A stretch of DNA of 64,000 nucleotides from Porphyromonas gingivalis ATCC 33277 (GCF_000010505.1 NC_010729.1:1867501-1931500), one strand, 5' to 3'; numbered from the stretch's first letter, positions 45,889-55,434 are shown. The notes: generated by a model from the letters alone, not told the origin. Numbers and translations: made by a program.

Positions 45889-48800
45889 CGATTGTGTGGA
45901 AATGGCTGTACAGAGTTCACAAGCGGTGAGCACATCGGGCACCTCGCGCAAGCGAACGATCCTCTTTCCTCCGGACTGACGAATCTCGCACCGACGTGTG
46001 TGCGCTGCGATATATTCCAACAACATGCCAAAGACTTCGCTCTGATAGTAAGGGCTGTCTTCCTTGCCGACCAGATGGAAACTCATCTGTTCCCCACGCA
46101 ATACGATCTTCTCTATACCAAGCGAACGGCCGAGGCGTCGCAGCCGAGGTACTCGTATCAACTCCTCTCCCTCCGGCGGAATTTTACCGAAACGGTCCTG
46201 CATACGGCGCCGGAATGCATCGAGCTCCTCGTCTGTGGAGAGATTGTCCAACTCCCGATAAAGAAGAATGCGTTCCGAATCCAACGGCACATATTCTTCG
46301 GGGAAGGAAAGTTCCAAATCGCTCTCGACCGTTGTCTCCACTACAAACCGGGAAGCTGAAGGAATAGCTTCTTGGCTCTCTGCATAAAGATCGGCAAACT
46401 CATCCGCTTTGAGTTCGGAAACGGCTTCATTAAAGACCTTACTATACGTCTCATATCCCAAATCGGCAATAAATCCGCTCTGCTCGGCACCGAGTACATT
46501 GCCGGCACCACGTATATCCAAATCCTGAAGAGCAATGCGAATACCGCTGCCGAGGTCGCTGAAGTTCTCTATGGCTTGGAGCCGACGGCGCGAATCGTCG
46601 CTCAGGACACTGAGCGGCGGACTCAAAAGATAGCAAAAGGCTTTCCTGTTGCTCCGTCCCACACGTCCGCGAAGCTGGTGCAACTCACTCAGACCGTATC
46701 GGTGGGCATCGTCAATGATAATGGTATTGGCATTGGGCACATCGATACCGTTTTCAATGATTGTAGTTGCGACCAACACATCATATTCGTAATGGACGAA
46801 ATCGAGGATAAGCCGTTCCAGTTCTGTGGGCGACATACGGCCATGCCCCACTGCCACGCGTGCATCGGGGACTTCACGTTGTACTATGCCGGCGATCTCT
46901 TCTATATTATCTATTCGGTTGTGGACGATAAAGACCTGCCCGTTGCGAGACATCTCGAAATTGACAGCTTCCCGAACAATGTCGGGGCTGAATCGTGCTA
47001 GTTCGGTGGCAACGGGATAGCGATTCGGCGGTGGGGTGTTGATATTCGAGAGGTCGCGTGCTCCCATCAGAGAGAATTGCAAAGTACGGGGGATAGGTGT
47101 GGCAGACATGGTCAGCGTATCGACATTGACCTGTAGTTTGCGCAGTTTTTCTTTTACTGCCACACCGAATTTCTGTTCTTCATCGATCACAAGGAGGCCG
47201 AGGTCATGGAATCTGATATCGTTGCTCACGAGCCTGTGCGTACCTATAATTATATCGATCCGACCTTCTGCCAGATCGTGCAGAATCGCTTTAATATCCT
47301 TGGCCGAACGGGCGCGGGATATGTATTCGATACGCACGGGGAAATTTTGCAATCTGTCCCTGAACGTCTGATAGTGCTGATAGGCCAGTACGGTAGTCGG
47401 CACCAGTATCGCTACCTGTTTGCCGTCTGTGGCTGCTTTGAATGCGGCACGAACAGCCACCTCCGTCTTGCCGAAACCGACATCGCCGCAGATAAGCCGA
47501 TCCATCGGACGATCGCTTTCCATGTCTGCTTTTACCTCTGCTGTGGCACGCTCCTGATCGGGCGTATCTTCGTACAGGAAAGAGGCTTCCAATTCGTGCT
47601 GTAGATAACTGTCCGGACTGAATGCAAATCCTCGCTCTTCTTTCCTTTGGGCATAGAGCCGGATCAGATCGCGAGCAATATCCTTGACACGCTTTTTGGT
47701 CCTCTCTTTGAGCTTTTGCCAGGCTCCCGTGCCGAGGCGACTCAGTTCTACCTGTGCATCGCTGTCGCCACCCTTGTATTTGGACAGCTTATGAAGGCTG
47801 TGCAGATTGACGAATATTATATCGTTATTTCGGTAAATGAGTTTGATTACTTCCTGCCGCTTCCCTCCCACATCGGTCGTGATAAGGCCTCCGAACCGGC
47901 CGATACCGTGATCGATATGCACGATATAGTCGCCTTGAGAGAATTGGTTCAGCTCCTTCAGTGAGAGGGTCACTTTCCCCGAACGGGCTTTGTCGCTTTT
48001 GAGATTGTATTTGTGGTAACGATCGAAAAGCTGGTGATCCGTAAGCAGAACGATCCGAAGAGCTTCGTCCGAAAAACCCTCATGTAAGGTGAGCGATACT
48101 CTTTCCGGAAGGAGCGAAGAGCTTCCACGCTCGGAAAGGATCTCTTCCACTCTCTCGTATTGCTTATCCGAGGCTGTGGCCAAAAGCAATCTGTAGCCGG
48201 CATCTCGCCATTGCTCCAGTTGATCGATGAGCAGATCGAAATTCTTGTGGAACAAAGGCTGCGGTTGGGTCTTGAAGCCGATACGGTAATTGCCGCTCCT
48301 GCCACTACCGGTGGCAATGGTCGTGAAACCATTCAATTTATCCATCAGCTCCTTAGGCGATGTGAGCCGCTCCTGCATGGCTTCGAGCGATCCGAATCCT
48401 TCGCCGTCATCGAAGAGCGGAGCATCGGTAAATACCATTTGCAGACGATCCTCCAAAAACGGTCTGTCCGGCAATACGATGATCGTATTCTTCGGGAATA
48501 AACCGAGCAAACACTCCTCGGCACGAACATCTCCTGCCACATCAGGCATCAGTACGACCTCCGACAGCGTCCCCACCGAGAGCTGACTCTCCACCTCGAA
48601 GAGACGGATGCTTTCTATCTCGTCGTCGAAGAAGTCGATACGTACCGGTAGCTCGCGACTGAAAGAAAACACATCCAGCAAACTGCCTCGCACGGCAAAT
48701 TGCCCCGGCTCATAGACGTAATCGGTTCGTTCGAAGCCCCATTCCAATAGAAGGTCTCTGAGAAAATCCCGATCCAACCTGTCTCCCTGACGGATGCTGT

Positions 48801-49233
48801 GCATCTCTTTCTCCAGTATATCGCCGGCGACCACGCGTTCGGCCACGGCTTCGGGATAAGAGACGACAAGCGGACAGCTACCCTCCATCGAAAGAGCGGC
48901 CAAAGCCTCGGCACGAAGCACCTGTTGTGCCGCATCGGTATGCCCGTATTTGATAGCACGCTTATAGGAGGAAGGGAAAAAAAGTGCACTACCCTCTCCT
49001 CCGAGTTGCTCCAAATCGGAGAAGAGGTAGCCGGCTTCTTCCATATCCGAAGCAATGCAAAGGACAGGGCGACCGGATTCGTGTAGCAGTTTCACTATAA
49101 GGGCTGCCGACGACCCGCAAAGCCCGTCGAGAGCTACGTACTTCTCTCGGTCGAGGGCTTTCATCAAAGCCTGCACACCATTGTGCCGGCGAAAGAGGGA
49201 AAGAATATCGATTGGTTGGGGAGATTTGATCAT
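45865..49233 (-). CDS. mfd: Transcription-repair coupling factor
   Basis: A 1122-residue SF2 translocase that removes stalled RNA polymerase and recruits UvrA. UvrB-like N-terminal part, RNA-polymerase-interacting domain with GDYIVHIDHGIGRFGG, then helicase motifs GDVGFGKTEVAVRAAF (Walker A), LLVIDEEQKFGV (Walker B), TMSATPIPRTL and QLRGRVGRSNRKAFCYLL, and the C-terminal TRCF domain. I use the ATG at 49231-49233 (MIKSPQPIDIL): the earlier ATG would lie upstream of the expected transcription start. Convergent with lpxE. Confidence 0.95.
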   Translation of the reverse strand: MIKSPQPIDILSLFRRHNGVQALMKALDREKYVALDGLCGSSAALIVKLLHESGRPVLCIASDMEEAGYLFSDLEQLGGEGSALFFPSSYKRAIKYGHTDAAQQVLRAEALAALSMEGSCPLVVSYPEAVAERVVAGDILEKEMHSIRQGDRLDRDFLRDLLLEWGFERTDYVYEPGQFAVRGSLLDVFSFSRELPVRIDFFDDEIESIRLFEVESQLSVGTLSEVVLMPDVAGDVRAEECLLGLFPKNTIIVLPDRPFLEDRLQMVFTDAPLFDDGEGFGSLEAMQERLTSPKELMDKLNGFTTIATGSGRSGNYRIGFKTQPQPLFHKNFDLLIDQLEQWRDAGYRLLLATASDKQYERVEEILSERGSSSLLPERVSLTLHEGFSDEALRIVLLTDHQLFDRYHKYNLKSDKARSGKVTLSLKELNQFSQGDYIVHIDHGIGRFGGLITTDVGGKRQEVIKLIYRNNDIIFVNLHSLHKLSKYKGGDSDAQVELSRLGTGAWQKLKERTKKRVKDIARDLIRLYAQRKEERGFAFSPDSYLQHELEASFLYEDTPDQERATAEVKADMESDRPMDRLICGDVGFGKTEVAVRAAFKAATDGKQVAILVPTTVLAYQHYQTFRDRLQNFPVRIEYISRARSAKDIKAILHDLAEGRIDIIIGTHRLVSNDIRFHDLGLLVIDEEQKFGVAVKEKLRKLQVNVDTLTMSATPIPRTLQFSLMGARDLSNINTPPPNRYPVATELARFSPDIVREAVNFEMSRNGQVFIVHNRIDNIEEIAGIVQREVPDARVAVGHGRMSPTELERLILDFVHYEYDVLVATTIIENGIDVPNANTIIIDDAHRYGLSELHQLRGRVGRSNRKAFCYLLSPPLSVLSDDSRRRLQAIENFSDLGSGIRIALQDLDIRGAGNVLGAEQSGFIADLGYETYSKVFNEAVSELKADEFADLYAESQEAIPSASRFVVETTVESDLELSFPEEYVPLDSERILLYRELDNLSTDEELDAFRRRMQDRFGKIPPEGEELIRVPRLRRLGRSLGIEKIVLRGEQMSFHLVGKEDSPYYQSEVFGMLLEYIAAHTRRCEIRQSGGKRIVRLREVPDVLTACELCTAISTQSSAERIEL

Positions 49234-49237
49234 GAGA

Positions 49238-49245
49238 CAAAAATA
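49238..49245 (-). promoter_or_regulatory. -7 box (TATTTTTG) of mfd, four bases from the start codon
   Basis: On the minus strand TATTTTTG ends at 49238 and the ATG begins at 49233, so the predicted transcript is leaderless. Confidence 0.5.
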
Positions 49246-49420
49246 AGCGGTCTGTACCAATTATTTTAGCGAAACGATATTACGATCCATCCCAAAGTTC
49301 CGGCCAAATCAGATCGCACGGGTTGGTTTATACGCAAGATTTTTCTCTTTTGTCCTTCTTAAAAACGTGACGTACACCGAAAAGGTTGATACTCGGAATC
49401 GGTCAAATGTTTCGACATAA

Positions 49421-49468
49421 TTAACATCAGTTGGACGCAAGAAAAGGCCAATGGATTTGTTTTCTGAT
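49421..49468 (+). mobile_element. Relic of an IS195 left end
   Basis: TTAACATCAGTT onwards matches the 48 bases starting at 58389 (left junction and left end of the intact IS195) with only five differences, and continues to the shared TTTGTTTTCTGAT; similarity stops there. No transposase remains. Confidence 0.7.
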
Positions 49469-49539
49469 GTTACATCAACACGATAGTCCATTTAGAGCCG
49501 GTGCCATAGGGTGGAGCGGTTTTTGTAGTTAATACAGTG

Positions 49540-49547
49540 TACATTTG
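49540..49547 (+). promoter_or_regulatory. -7 box (TACATTTG) of grpE-dnaJ
   Basis: Exact TAnnTTTG match, about 80 bases before grpE and about 70 bases after the IS relic. No CIRCE-type repeat (TTAGCACTC pairs) is visible. Confidence 0.55.
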
Positions 49548-49627
49548 TGTCGATAAAAGGCGAACAGCCCTTTTCGACTGCATCAACATGCTGATAATGA
49601 ATAAAATAAAAAAGTGAAAGCAATATA

Positions 49628-50212
49628 ATGAACAAGCAAAAAAACAATCGCGAACGAACGCCTCAGCCCGAACAGGATACCGAAAGAGACGAACAACTGA
49701 CAAACAGTCACGAAAATGATATAGATAGTGCCCCCGCAGCCGAAGAGAACGACAAGGTGGCAGACCCGGTGGAGGAGCTCACGGCTCAGTTGGCTGCTCT
49801 TAACGACACCCATCTGCGTTTGATGGCAGAGTATGACAACTACCGCAAACGGACACTCAAGGAAAAGAGCGAACTTATCCGCAATGGAGGAGAAAAGGTG
49901 CTCGTGGATCTGCTGCCCGTGATCGACGACTTCGAGCGCGCCCTCAGCAATCTGGGCGACATGTCGGAGCCTGCTGCCATCAAAGGAGGAGTGGAGCTGA
50001 TCTACAGCAAGTTCATGGACTATCTGCAGAAGCAGGGTGTCAAAAAGATAGAAACCGCAGACCTGCCATTCGATGCCGACCTCTGCGATGCCGTAGCCAT
50101 GATCCCGGCACCTTCGGCCGAGCAGAAAGGTAAGGTAATAGACTGTGTAAAGACGGGCTATACGCTCAACGACAAAGTGATACGTCACGCTCATGTGGTG
50201 GTGGGAGAATGA
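49628..50212 (+). CDS. grpE: GrpE nucleotide exchange factor
   Basis: A 194-residue DnaK co-chaperone. An acidic, disordered N-terminal third is followed by the long helix (LAALNDTHLRLMAEYDNYRKRTLKEK) and the C-terminal beta wing with VIDCVKTGYTLNDKVIRHAHVVV. It speeds ADP release from DnaK. dnaJ follows after 42 bases; dnaK is not in the window. Confidence 0.95.
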   Translation: MNKQKNNRERTPQPEQDTERDEQLTNSHENDIDSAPAAEENDKVADPVEELTAQLAALNDTHLRLMAEYDNYRKRTLKEKSELIRNGGEKVLVDLLPVIDDFERALSNLGDMSEPAAIKGGVELIYSKFMDYLQKQGVKKIETADLPFDADLCDAVAMIPAPSAEQKGKVIDCVKTGYTLNDKVIRHAHVVVGE

Positions 50213-50254
50213 ATCCCCGTCAACGAATCGGAGCAGAACGAACAAGGATAAGAC

Positions 50255-51406
50255 ATGGCAGAAAAAAGAGACTATTACGAAGTCCTCGGTGTATCGAAGA
50301 ATGCCACCGACGATGAACTGAAAAAAGCATATCGCAAGAAGGCTATCCAATACCATCCGGATAAGAACCCCGGTGACAAGGAGGCCGAAGAGCACTTCAA
50401 AGAGGTAGCCGAAGCCTACGACGTATTGAGCGATCCAGAGAAGCGCAGTCGATACGACCAGTTCGGCCATGCCGGATTGGGCGGAGCTGCCGGTGGAGGT
50501 TTCAGCGGAGGCGGTATGTCCATGGAGGATATTTTCAGTCGCTTCGGTGATCTATTCGGTGGGTTCGGCGGTTTCGGCGGATTTTCCGATATGGGCGGTA
50601 GCAGTCGCAGACGTGTTCGCAGAGGGTCTGACCTGCGAGTACGAGTGAAGCTTTCTTTGGCCGATATAAGTAAAGGTGTGGAGAAGAAAGTGAAAGTGAA
50701 AAAGCAGGTAGTGTGCAGCAAATGTCGTGGCGATGGCACGGAAGAAGCCAATGGCAAGACTACCTGCCAGACCTGTCATGGGACCGGCGTGGTTACACGT
50801 GTGAGTAACACTTTCCTTGGGGCCATGCAGACCCAGAGCACCTGTCCCACTTGCCACGGAGAGGGTGAGATCATCACGAAGCCATGCTCCAAGTGTAAGG
50901 GCGAAGGAGTGGAGATCGGCGAAGAGGTGATCTCATTCCACATCCCTGCCGGTGTAGCCGAAGGAATGCAAATGTCCGTGAACGGCAAGGGAAATGCCGC
51001 GCCCCGAGGAGGCGTGAATGGCGACTTGATAGTCGTGATCGCCGAGGAACCGGATCCGAATCTGATCCGCAATGGCAACGATCTGATATACAATCTGCTT
51101 ATATCCGTTCCGTTGGCTATAAAAGGAGGTAGTGTGGAAGTGCCGACGATAGACGGACGAGCCAAGATCCGCATCGAGGCGGGGACACAACCCGGCAAGA
51201 TGCTGCGTTTGCGCAATAAGGGGTTGCCCAGCGTAAACGGCTATGGCACGGGAGACCAACTGGTGAATGTCAATGTCTATATCCCCGAATCGATCGATGC
51301 CAAAGATGAGCAGGCTATCGCAGCGATGGAAAACTCGGACAGCTTCAAACCTACCGATGCTGCTCGTAAGGATATAGACAAGAAATACAGAGAGATGCTG
51401 GATTGA
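50255..51406 (+). CDS. dnaJ: DnaJ chaperone
   Basis: A 383-residue type I J-protein: J domain with YHPDKNPGD (HPD motif), Gly/Phe-rich linker (about 75-120), four CxxCxGxG zinc repeats ([32 protein letters not shown]) and the two C-terminal substrate domains. It stimulates DnaK ATPase. Operon with grpE. Confidence 0.97.
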
Positions 51407-51491
51407 AAGACAATTCCATTGTATGGTACTTGACCTGAGAAAAGCTGCCGGTATCCGGTATGCAGTTTGACAAACGAAGTCTTTTTGAGCG

Positions 51492-51809
51492 ATGAACAAC
51501 GAATTTTTGCAGACAGAAGAGGACATTGTCCGTATGCTGCGTACAGTATACGACCCCGAAATACCAGTCAATGTGTACGATCTGGGGTTGATATATAATG
51601 TGGATGCAGGAGCCGACGGGTTCGTTACCGTCACCATGACACTGACGGCACCGAATTGTCCTGCAGCAGACTTCATCATAGAGGATGTTCGCATGAAGGT
51701 GGAAAGCGTGAAAGGCGTCAAGGGGGTAAAGATAGACCTGACCTTCGAACCCGAATGGAATAAGGACATGATGAGCGAGGAAGCCATGCTGGAGCTTGGA
51801 TTCCTCTAA
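51492..51809 (+). CDS. DUF59/MIP18 family iron-sulfur assembly factor
   Basis: A 105-residue protein with VRMLRTVYDPEIPVNVYDLGLIYNV, MTLTAPNCPAADFI holding the conserved Cys, and the end VDLTFEPEWNKDMMSEEA typical of SufT/PaaD-like proteins. The family helps Fe-S cluster maturation or insertion. Gene lies between dnaJ and the lpxH-like gene. Confidence 0.9.
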   Translation: MNNEFLQTEEDIVRMLRTVYDPEIPVNVYDLGLIYNVDAGADGFVTVTMTLTAPNCPAADFIIEDVRMKVESVKGVKGVKIDLTFEPEWNKDMMSEEAMLELGFL

Positions 51810-51837
51810 AAACCTCGGCTCCGAATCGAATTTCCCC

Positions 51838-52626
51838 ATGCGTTCGAAGATCTACTTTACCAGTGATGCCCATCTCGGTTCGCGCCATCATGCCGATCCT
51901 ATGGCAGTGGAGAGGCGTTTGGCCGCTTGGTTGGAGCGTATTCGCCATGAGGCCAAGGCCATCTACTTCATGGGCGACATGTTCGACTATTGGTTCGAGT
52001 ATCGGTATGTGGTGCCTCGTGGCTTCACGCGTTTCCTCGGGAAAGTAGCCGAATTGAGCGATGAGGGGGTGGAGATTCATTTCTTTGCCGGCAATCACGA
52101 CGTATGGCTGACAGATTATTTGACCAAGGAGCTGGGTGCTCATATCCATATGCATGGCATTACGGTGGAGTTGTCCGGCAAGCTCTTCCGCTTGGCGCAT
52201 GGAGATGAGGAGTATCGGTCTGTGAAGCGTTCGTACGACTGCATGTACCGCCTCTTCCGCAATCCGTTGGCACGCCTCCTTTATGCAGCCGTGCATCCTC
52301 GCTGGACAGTCGGTTTGGCCTATGGCATTTCACTGAAAAGCAGACGCAGCGGAGAGAAGCGAAAGACACTCGGCAATATCCCCCACGCCTACAGCAACGA
52401 CTACTTCGACATAGAAAACGAATGGCTGATTCGCTTTGCCAAAGAACATAATGCCCGACATCCCGAAGTGGATTTCTATATTTTCGGCCATCGACATCTG
52501 CTGGTCGATATGGCATTGCGCGATGAGAAGCGTGTCCTGATCCTTGGCGATTGGATTCGTTACAACTCCTATGCCGTTTGGGATGGTACGACGCTTGTGC
52601 TCGAATCCATGGAGGACATGGAATAA
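51838..52626 (+). CDS. lpxH: UDP-2,3-diacylglucosamine pyrophosphatase-like metallophosphoesterase
   Basis: A 262-residue calcineurin-type phosphoesterase with the metal motifs SDAHLG, GDMFDYW, AGNHDVW, LAHGDE and GHRH. The FDYWFEY and YDCMYRLFRNP patterns are those of LpxH, which makes lipid X from UDP-diacylglucosamine in lipid A synthesis. Start set at the ATG at 51838 (MRSKIYFTSDAHLG) because the preceding fourteen codons overlap the DUF59 gene and are not conserved in kind. LpxH is likely; a relative with another substrate is possible. Confidence 0.8.
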   Translation: MRSKIYFTSDAHLGSRHHADPMAVERRLAAWLERIRHEAKAIYFMGDMFDYWFEYRYVVPRGFTRFLGKVAELSDEGVEIHFFAGNHDVWLTDYLTKELGAHIHMHGITVELSGKLFRLAHGDEEYRSVKRSYDCMYRLFRNPLARLLYAAVHPRWTVGLAYGISLKSRRSGEKRKTLGNIPHAYSNDYFDIENEWLIRFAKEHNARHPEVDFYIFGHRHLLVDMALRDEKRVLILGDWIRYNSYAVWDGTTLVLESMEDME

Positions 52627-52707
52627 GCCTTCGGTATCAAGATCGGGACAGACTGCTTGATAAAATACGACTTCACGCCCGTTCAGGGTATAAACGAAAA
52701 TAGCACT

Positions 52708-53202
52708 ATGGGAAAGATAACAATCACGGTAGGCGATATTACTCGCTTCGAAGGAGATGCCATTGTCAATGCGGCGAATCATACCCTTTTGGGTGGAGGG
52801 GGAGTGGACGGAGCCATTCACCGAGCAGCCGGCCCCGAACTGCTGGAGGAGTGTCGCACTCTCAACGGTTGCCCAACGGGAGAAAGCAAAATAACGGGAG
52901 GATACAATCTGCCGGCGCAATACGTTATTCATACCGTAGGCCCTGTGTGGCATGGAGGGCAACATGGAGAGCCGGAGCTATTGGCTTCCTGCTACCGCAC
53001 ATCGCTGTCCATAGCCTTGGACAAGGGACTGAAATCCATTGCCTTCCCCTGCATCAGCACCGGCGTTTACCGTTATCCTAAAGATCAGGCCGCCCGCATT
53101 GCTTTGGCCACTATCGGGGAGATTATTGCAGATCGCCCCATTGACGTCACTATCGTGTGCTTCTCGGAAGCGGATAAGGAGTTTTATATCACACAGGACT
53201 GA
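52708..53202 (+). CDS. Macro domain protein (ADP-ribose/O-acetyl-ADP-ribose hydrolase type)
   Basis: A 164-residue single macro domain: [35 protein letters not shown] region (conserved Asn-Ala-Ala-Asn and the [10 protein letters not shown] loop), then [12 protein letters not shown]. This is the MacroD/YmdB-like class, which removes ADP-ribose from acidic residues or hydrolyses O-acetyl-ADP-ribose. The ATG at 52708 gives the normal N-terminus. No ADP-ribosyltransferase or sirtuin is adjacent. Confidence 0.92.
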   Translation: MGKITITVGDITRFEGDAIVNAANHTLLGGGGVDGAIHRAAGPELLEECRTLNGCPTGESKITGGYNLPAQYVIHTVGPVWHGGQHGEPELLASCYRTSLSIALDKGLKSIAFPCISTGVYRYPKDQAARIALATIGEIIADRPIDVTIVCFSEADKEFYITQD

Positions 53203-53294
53203 CGCGTAACTCCTTGGCCTTCTCGCAAGATCTCTATCGAAAAGCCTTGCAGTATACTCCGCCTTCTTCTCTCTTCTCTATTCAGTTCGCTCTC

Positions 53295-53424
53295 ACCCCC
53301 CAAGGGTTCCCTTCCAAGATCCCTTAGGGATCCCTCCTGAGACCCCTAAGGGGTCCTACCCGAGACTCCTTAGGGGTCCCATAGGAGACTCCCCGGGGGT
53401 CTCAACAGGGACTCCTAAGGGATC
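53295..53424. repeat. Array 3: six 23-bp tandem palindromes (CCCTnAGGG core)
   Basis: Six 15-bp palindromes, such as GATCCCTTAGGGATC, GACCCCTAAGGGGTC and GACTCCCCGGGGGTC, centred at 53302, 53325, 53348, 53371, 53394 and 53417: an exact 23-bp period with 8-base spacers. Substitutions in one arm are often matched in the other. Confidence 0.92.
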
Positions 53425-53533
53425 GTCCCGATACTTCTTGATGTCTTGGGAGAAGGTTTTCCAAAGAGACTTTTCCTCTCTTCCTCTCTGCACGCTTGCC
53501 CTGAATCTGTGCTGTCAGCGTCACGTTTTTTTT

Positions 53534-53541
53534 TACATTTG
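53534..53541 (+). promoter_or_regulatory. -7 box (TACATTTG) of spt
   Basis: Exact TAnnTTTG match preceded by a T-run, 28 bases before the spt ATG. Confidence 0.6.
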
Positions 53542-53568
53542 TGCCTAATAAGCTAACTCTCGAGGCTA

Positions 53569-54756
53569 ATGGGAAAATTGTTACAGGATAAATTGGCTCA
53601 GTATACCGAGCCGCAAAAGGCACAAGCCGCAGGTATTTACCCTTATTTCAGAAAAATCGAAAGTGATCAGGACACCGAGGTCGTTATCGATGGTCGGAAA
53701 GTCCTCATGTTCGGCTCCAATGCATATCTGGGACTGACGAACCACCCGAAAGTCAAGGAGGCAGCTATCGAAGCGACAAAGAAGTACGGTACGGGCTGTG
53801 CCGGCTCCCGGTTCCTCAACGGCACACTCGATATTCACCTCGAACTGGAAAAACGGCTGGCCGAGTTCGTCGGCAAGGAAGATGCCATCAGCTTCTCTAC
53901 CGGCTTCCAAGTGAATCTGGGCGTTGTCTCCTGCATCACCGGCCGCGAGGATTATATCATCTGGGACGAGTTGGATCATGCTTCGATCATCGAGGGTATT
54001 CGCCTTTCATTCAGCACGAAGTTAAAGTACAAGCATAATGATATGGGTTCTCTGGAGAAGCGGCTCCAGCAGTGCGACCCGGACAAGATCAAACTGATTG
54101 TGGTCGATGGTGTCTTCAGTATGGAGGGTGATGTCTGCAATCTGCCCGAAATCGTTCGCCTCGCCAAGCGATACAACGCCAATGTGATGGTGGACGAAGC
54201 TCACGGTATCGGCGTGATGGGCGACCACGGACGCGGCGTCTGCAATCACTTCGGTCTGACCGACGAAGTGGACTTGATCATGGGTACTTTCAGCAAATCT
54301 TTCGCTTCGCTCGGAGGGTTTATTGCAGGAGACAAGAGCGTTATCAACTACCTGCGCCACCACGCCCGATCCTATATTTTCAGTGCCAGCTGTACGCCGG
54401 CCTCTACGGCAGCGGCAGCAGCTGCTCTGGACATTATGCTTAGCGAACCGGAGCGTTTAGCCCGATTGTGGGAGCTGACGCACTACTCATTGAACGCATT
54501 CCGCAGTCTTGGATTCGAAATAGGTCATACATCGACACCTATTATCCCGCTTTTTATCCGCAACAACGAGAAGACATTCCAAATAACCCGAGACGCTTTC
54601 GAAGAAGGGGTATTCGTCAATCCGGTGGTCTCTCCGGCGGTAGCTCCGTCCGACACCCTTATTCGCTTTTCACTCATGGCTACGCATACGAAGGAGCAAC
54701 TCGACTTTGCCATCGAAAAGCTGCATAAGGTATTCAAGCAGAACGGTGTCCTGTAA
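53569..54756 (+). CDS. spt: Serine palmitoyltransferase
   Basis: A 395-residue PLP enzyme of the alpha-oxoamine synthase family, condensing serine with an acyl-CoA or acyl-ACP as first step of sphingolipid (dihydroceramide) synthesis. Seen: GSNAYLGLTNHPKVKEAA, GTGCAGSRFLNGTLDIHLELE, VDEAHGIGVMGDHGRG and the PLP lysine in MGTFSKSFASLGGF. A close relative, KBL (glycine acetyltransferase), shares these motifs, but the N-terminus GKLLQDKLAQYTEPQKAQAAGIY (in parts) and the species context support SPT. Sphingolipids of this organism influence host signalling. Confidence 0.92.
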   Translation: MGKLLQDKLAQYTEPQKAQAAGIYPYFRKIESDQDTEVVIDGRKVLMFGSNAYLGLTNHPKVKEAAIEATKKYGTGCAGSRFLNGTLDIHLELEKRLAEFVGKEDAISFSTGFQVNLGVVSCITGREDYIIWDELDHASIIEGIRLSFSTKLKYKHNDMGSLEKRLQQCDPDKIKLIVVDGVFSMEGDVCNLPEIVRLAKRYNANVMVDEAHGIGVMGDHGRGVCNHFGLTDEVDLIMGTFSKSFASLGGFIAGDKSVINYLRHHARSYIFSASCTPASTAAAAAALDIMLSEPERLARLWELTHYSLNAFRSLGFEIGHTSTPIIPLFIRNNEKTFQITRDAFEEGVFVNPVVSPAVAPSDTLIRFSLMATHTKEQLDFAIEKLHKVFKQNGVL

Positions 54757-54810
54757 GTGTAATTAATGATAACAGCGTGTTGCGACACGCTCCTTTGGAG
54801 GAGGATGGTA

Positions 54811-55434
54811 ATGAATACAACGATAATAGGAGTAGCAGGCGGAAGTGCTTCCGGCAAGAGTACATTGGTGAAAAAGCTCTGTGAGGCTTTCGTCGAAGAA
54901 GATGTGCTTGTACTCTGTCACGATTACTATTACAAGGCCAATGACCACCTCTCCCTTGAGGAAAGAAAGAAGCTGAACTACGACCATCCCAATGCTTTCG
55001 ACACGGATATGTTCGTCAGAGATATTCTCTCTCTGAAGGCAGGCAAAACGATAGAGCGTCCGGTCTATTCTTTCGTAGAGCACAATCGTTTGCAAGAAAA
55101 AGTAACCGTTCGTCCTGCCAAAGTAATCGTACTGGATGGAATCCTGATATTCGAAAACAAAGAGCTGCGGGATCTGATGAATGTGAAAGTATTCGTCGAT
55201 ACCGATGCGGATATTCGATTGGCGCGCCGCCTTGTGCGCGATGTCCAGGAACGGGGACGCAATATGGATTCGGTATTGGCACAGTACTTCAGTACGGTTC
55301 GGCCTATGCACGAGGATTTTGTGGAACCATCCAAGCGGTACGCTGATCTGATCATTCCGGAAGGTGGATTCAATTCGGTGGCGCTCTCACTCCTTGTCGA
55401 AAAAATCCGATCGGTGATTCGTAAGGAAGAATAA
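54811..55434 (+). CDS. udk: Uridine kinase
   Basis: A 207-residue P-loop kinase phosphorylating uridine/cytidine in pyrimidine salvage. Walker A GGSASGKST, the lid and substrate part CHDYYYKANDHLSLEERKKLNYDHP (in pieces), and RRLVRDVQERGRNMDSVLAQY. I choose the ATG at 54811 because GGAGGAGG at 54796-54803 stands at good Shine-Dalgarno distance, unusual in this genome. Confidence 0.93.
   Translation: MNTTIIGVAGGSASGKSTLVKKLCEAFVEEDVLVLCHDYYYKANDHLSLEERKKLNYDHPNAFDTDMFVRDILSLKAGKTIERPVYSFVEHNRLQEKVTVRPAKVIVLDGILIFENKELRDLMNVKVFVDTDADIRLARRLVRDVQERGRNMDSVLAQYFSTVRPMHEDFVEPSKRYADLIIPEGGFNSVALSLLVEKIRSVIRKEE

Larger units (their letters stand above)
49246..49627. other. Gene-free region between mfd and grpE
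   Basis: About 380 bases holding the mfd promoter, an IS195-end relic (49421-49468) and the grpE promoter. Nothing else recognisable. Confidence 0.5.
53203..53568. other. Gene-free region between macro gene and spt
   Basis: About 365 bases with palindrome array 3 (53295-53424) and the spt promoter; no credible gene. Confidence 0.5.

Noticed and set aside
53295-53424. CRISPR array
   Set aside because: Units are 23 bp, palindromic and mutated, with 8-base spacers; there are no unique spacers of about 30 bp and no cas genes in the window. The same applies to the arrays at 10866 and 41933.
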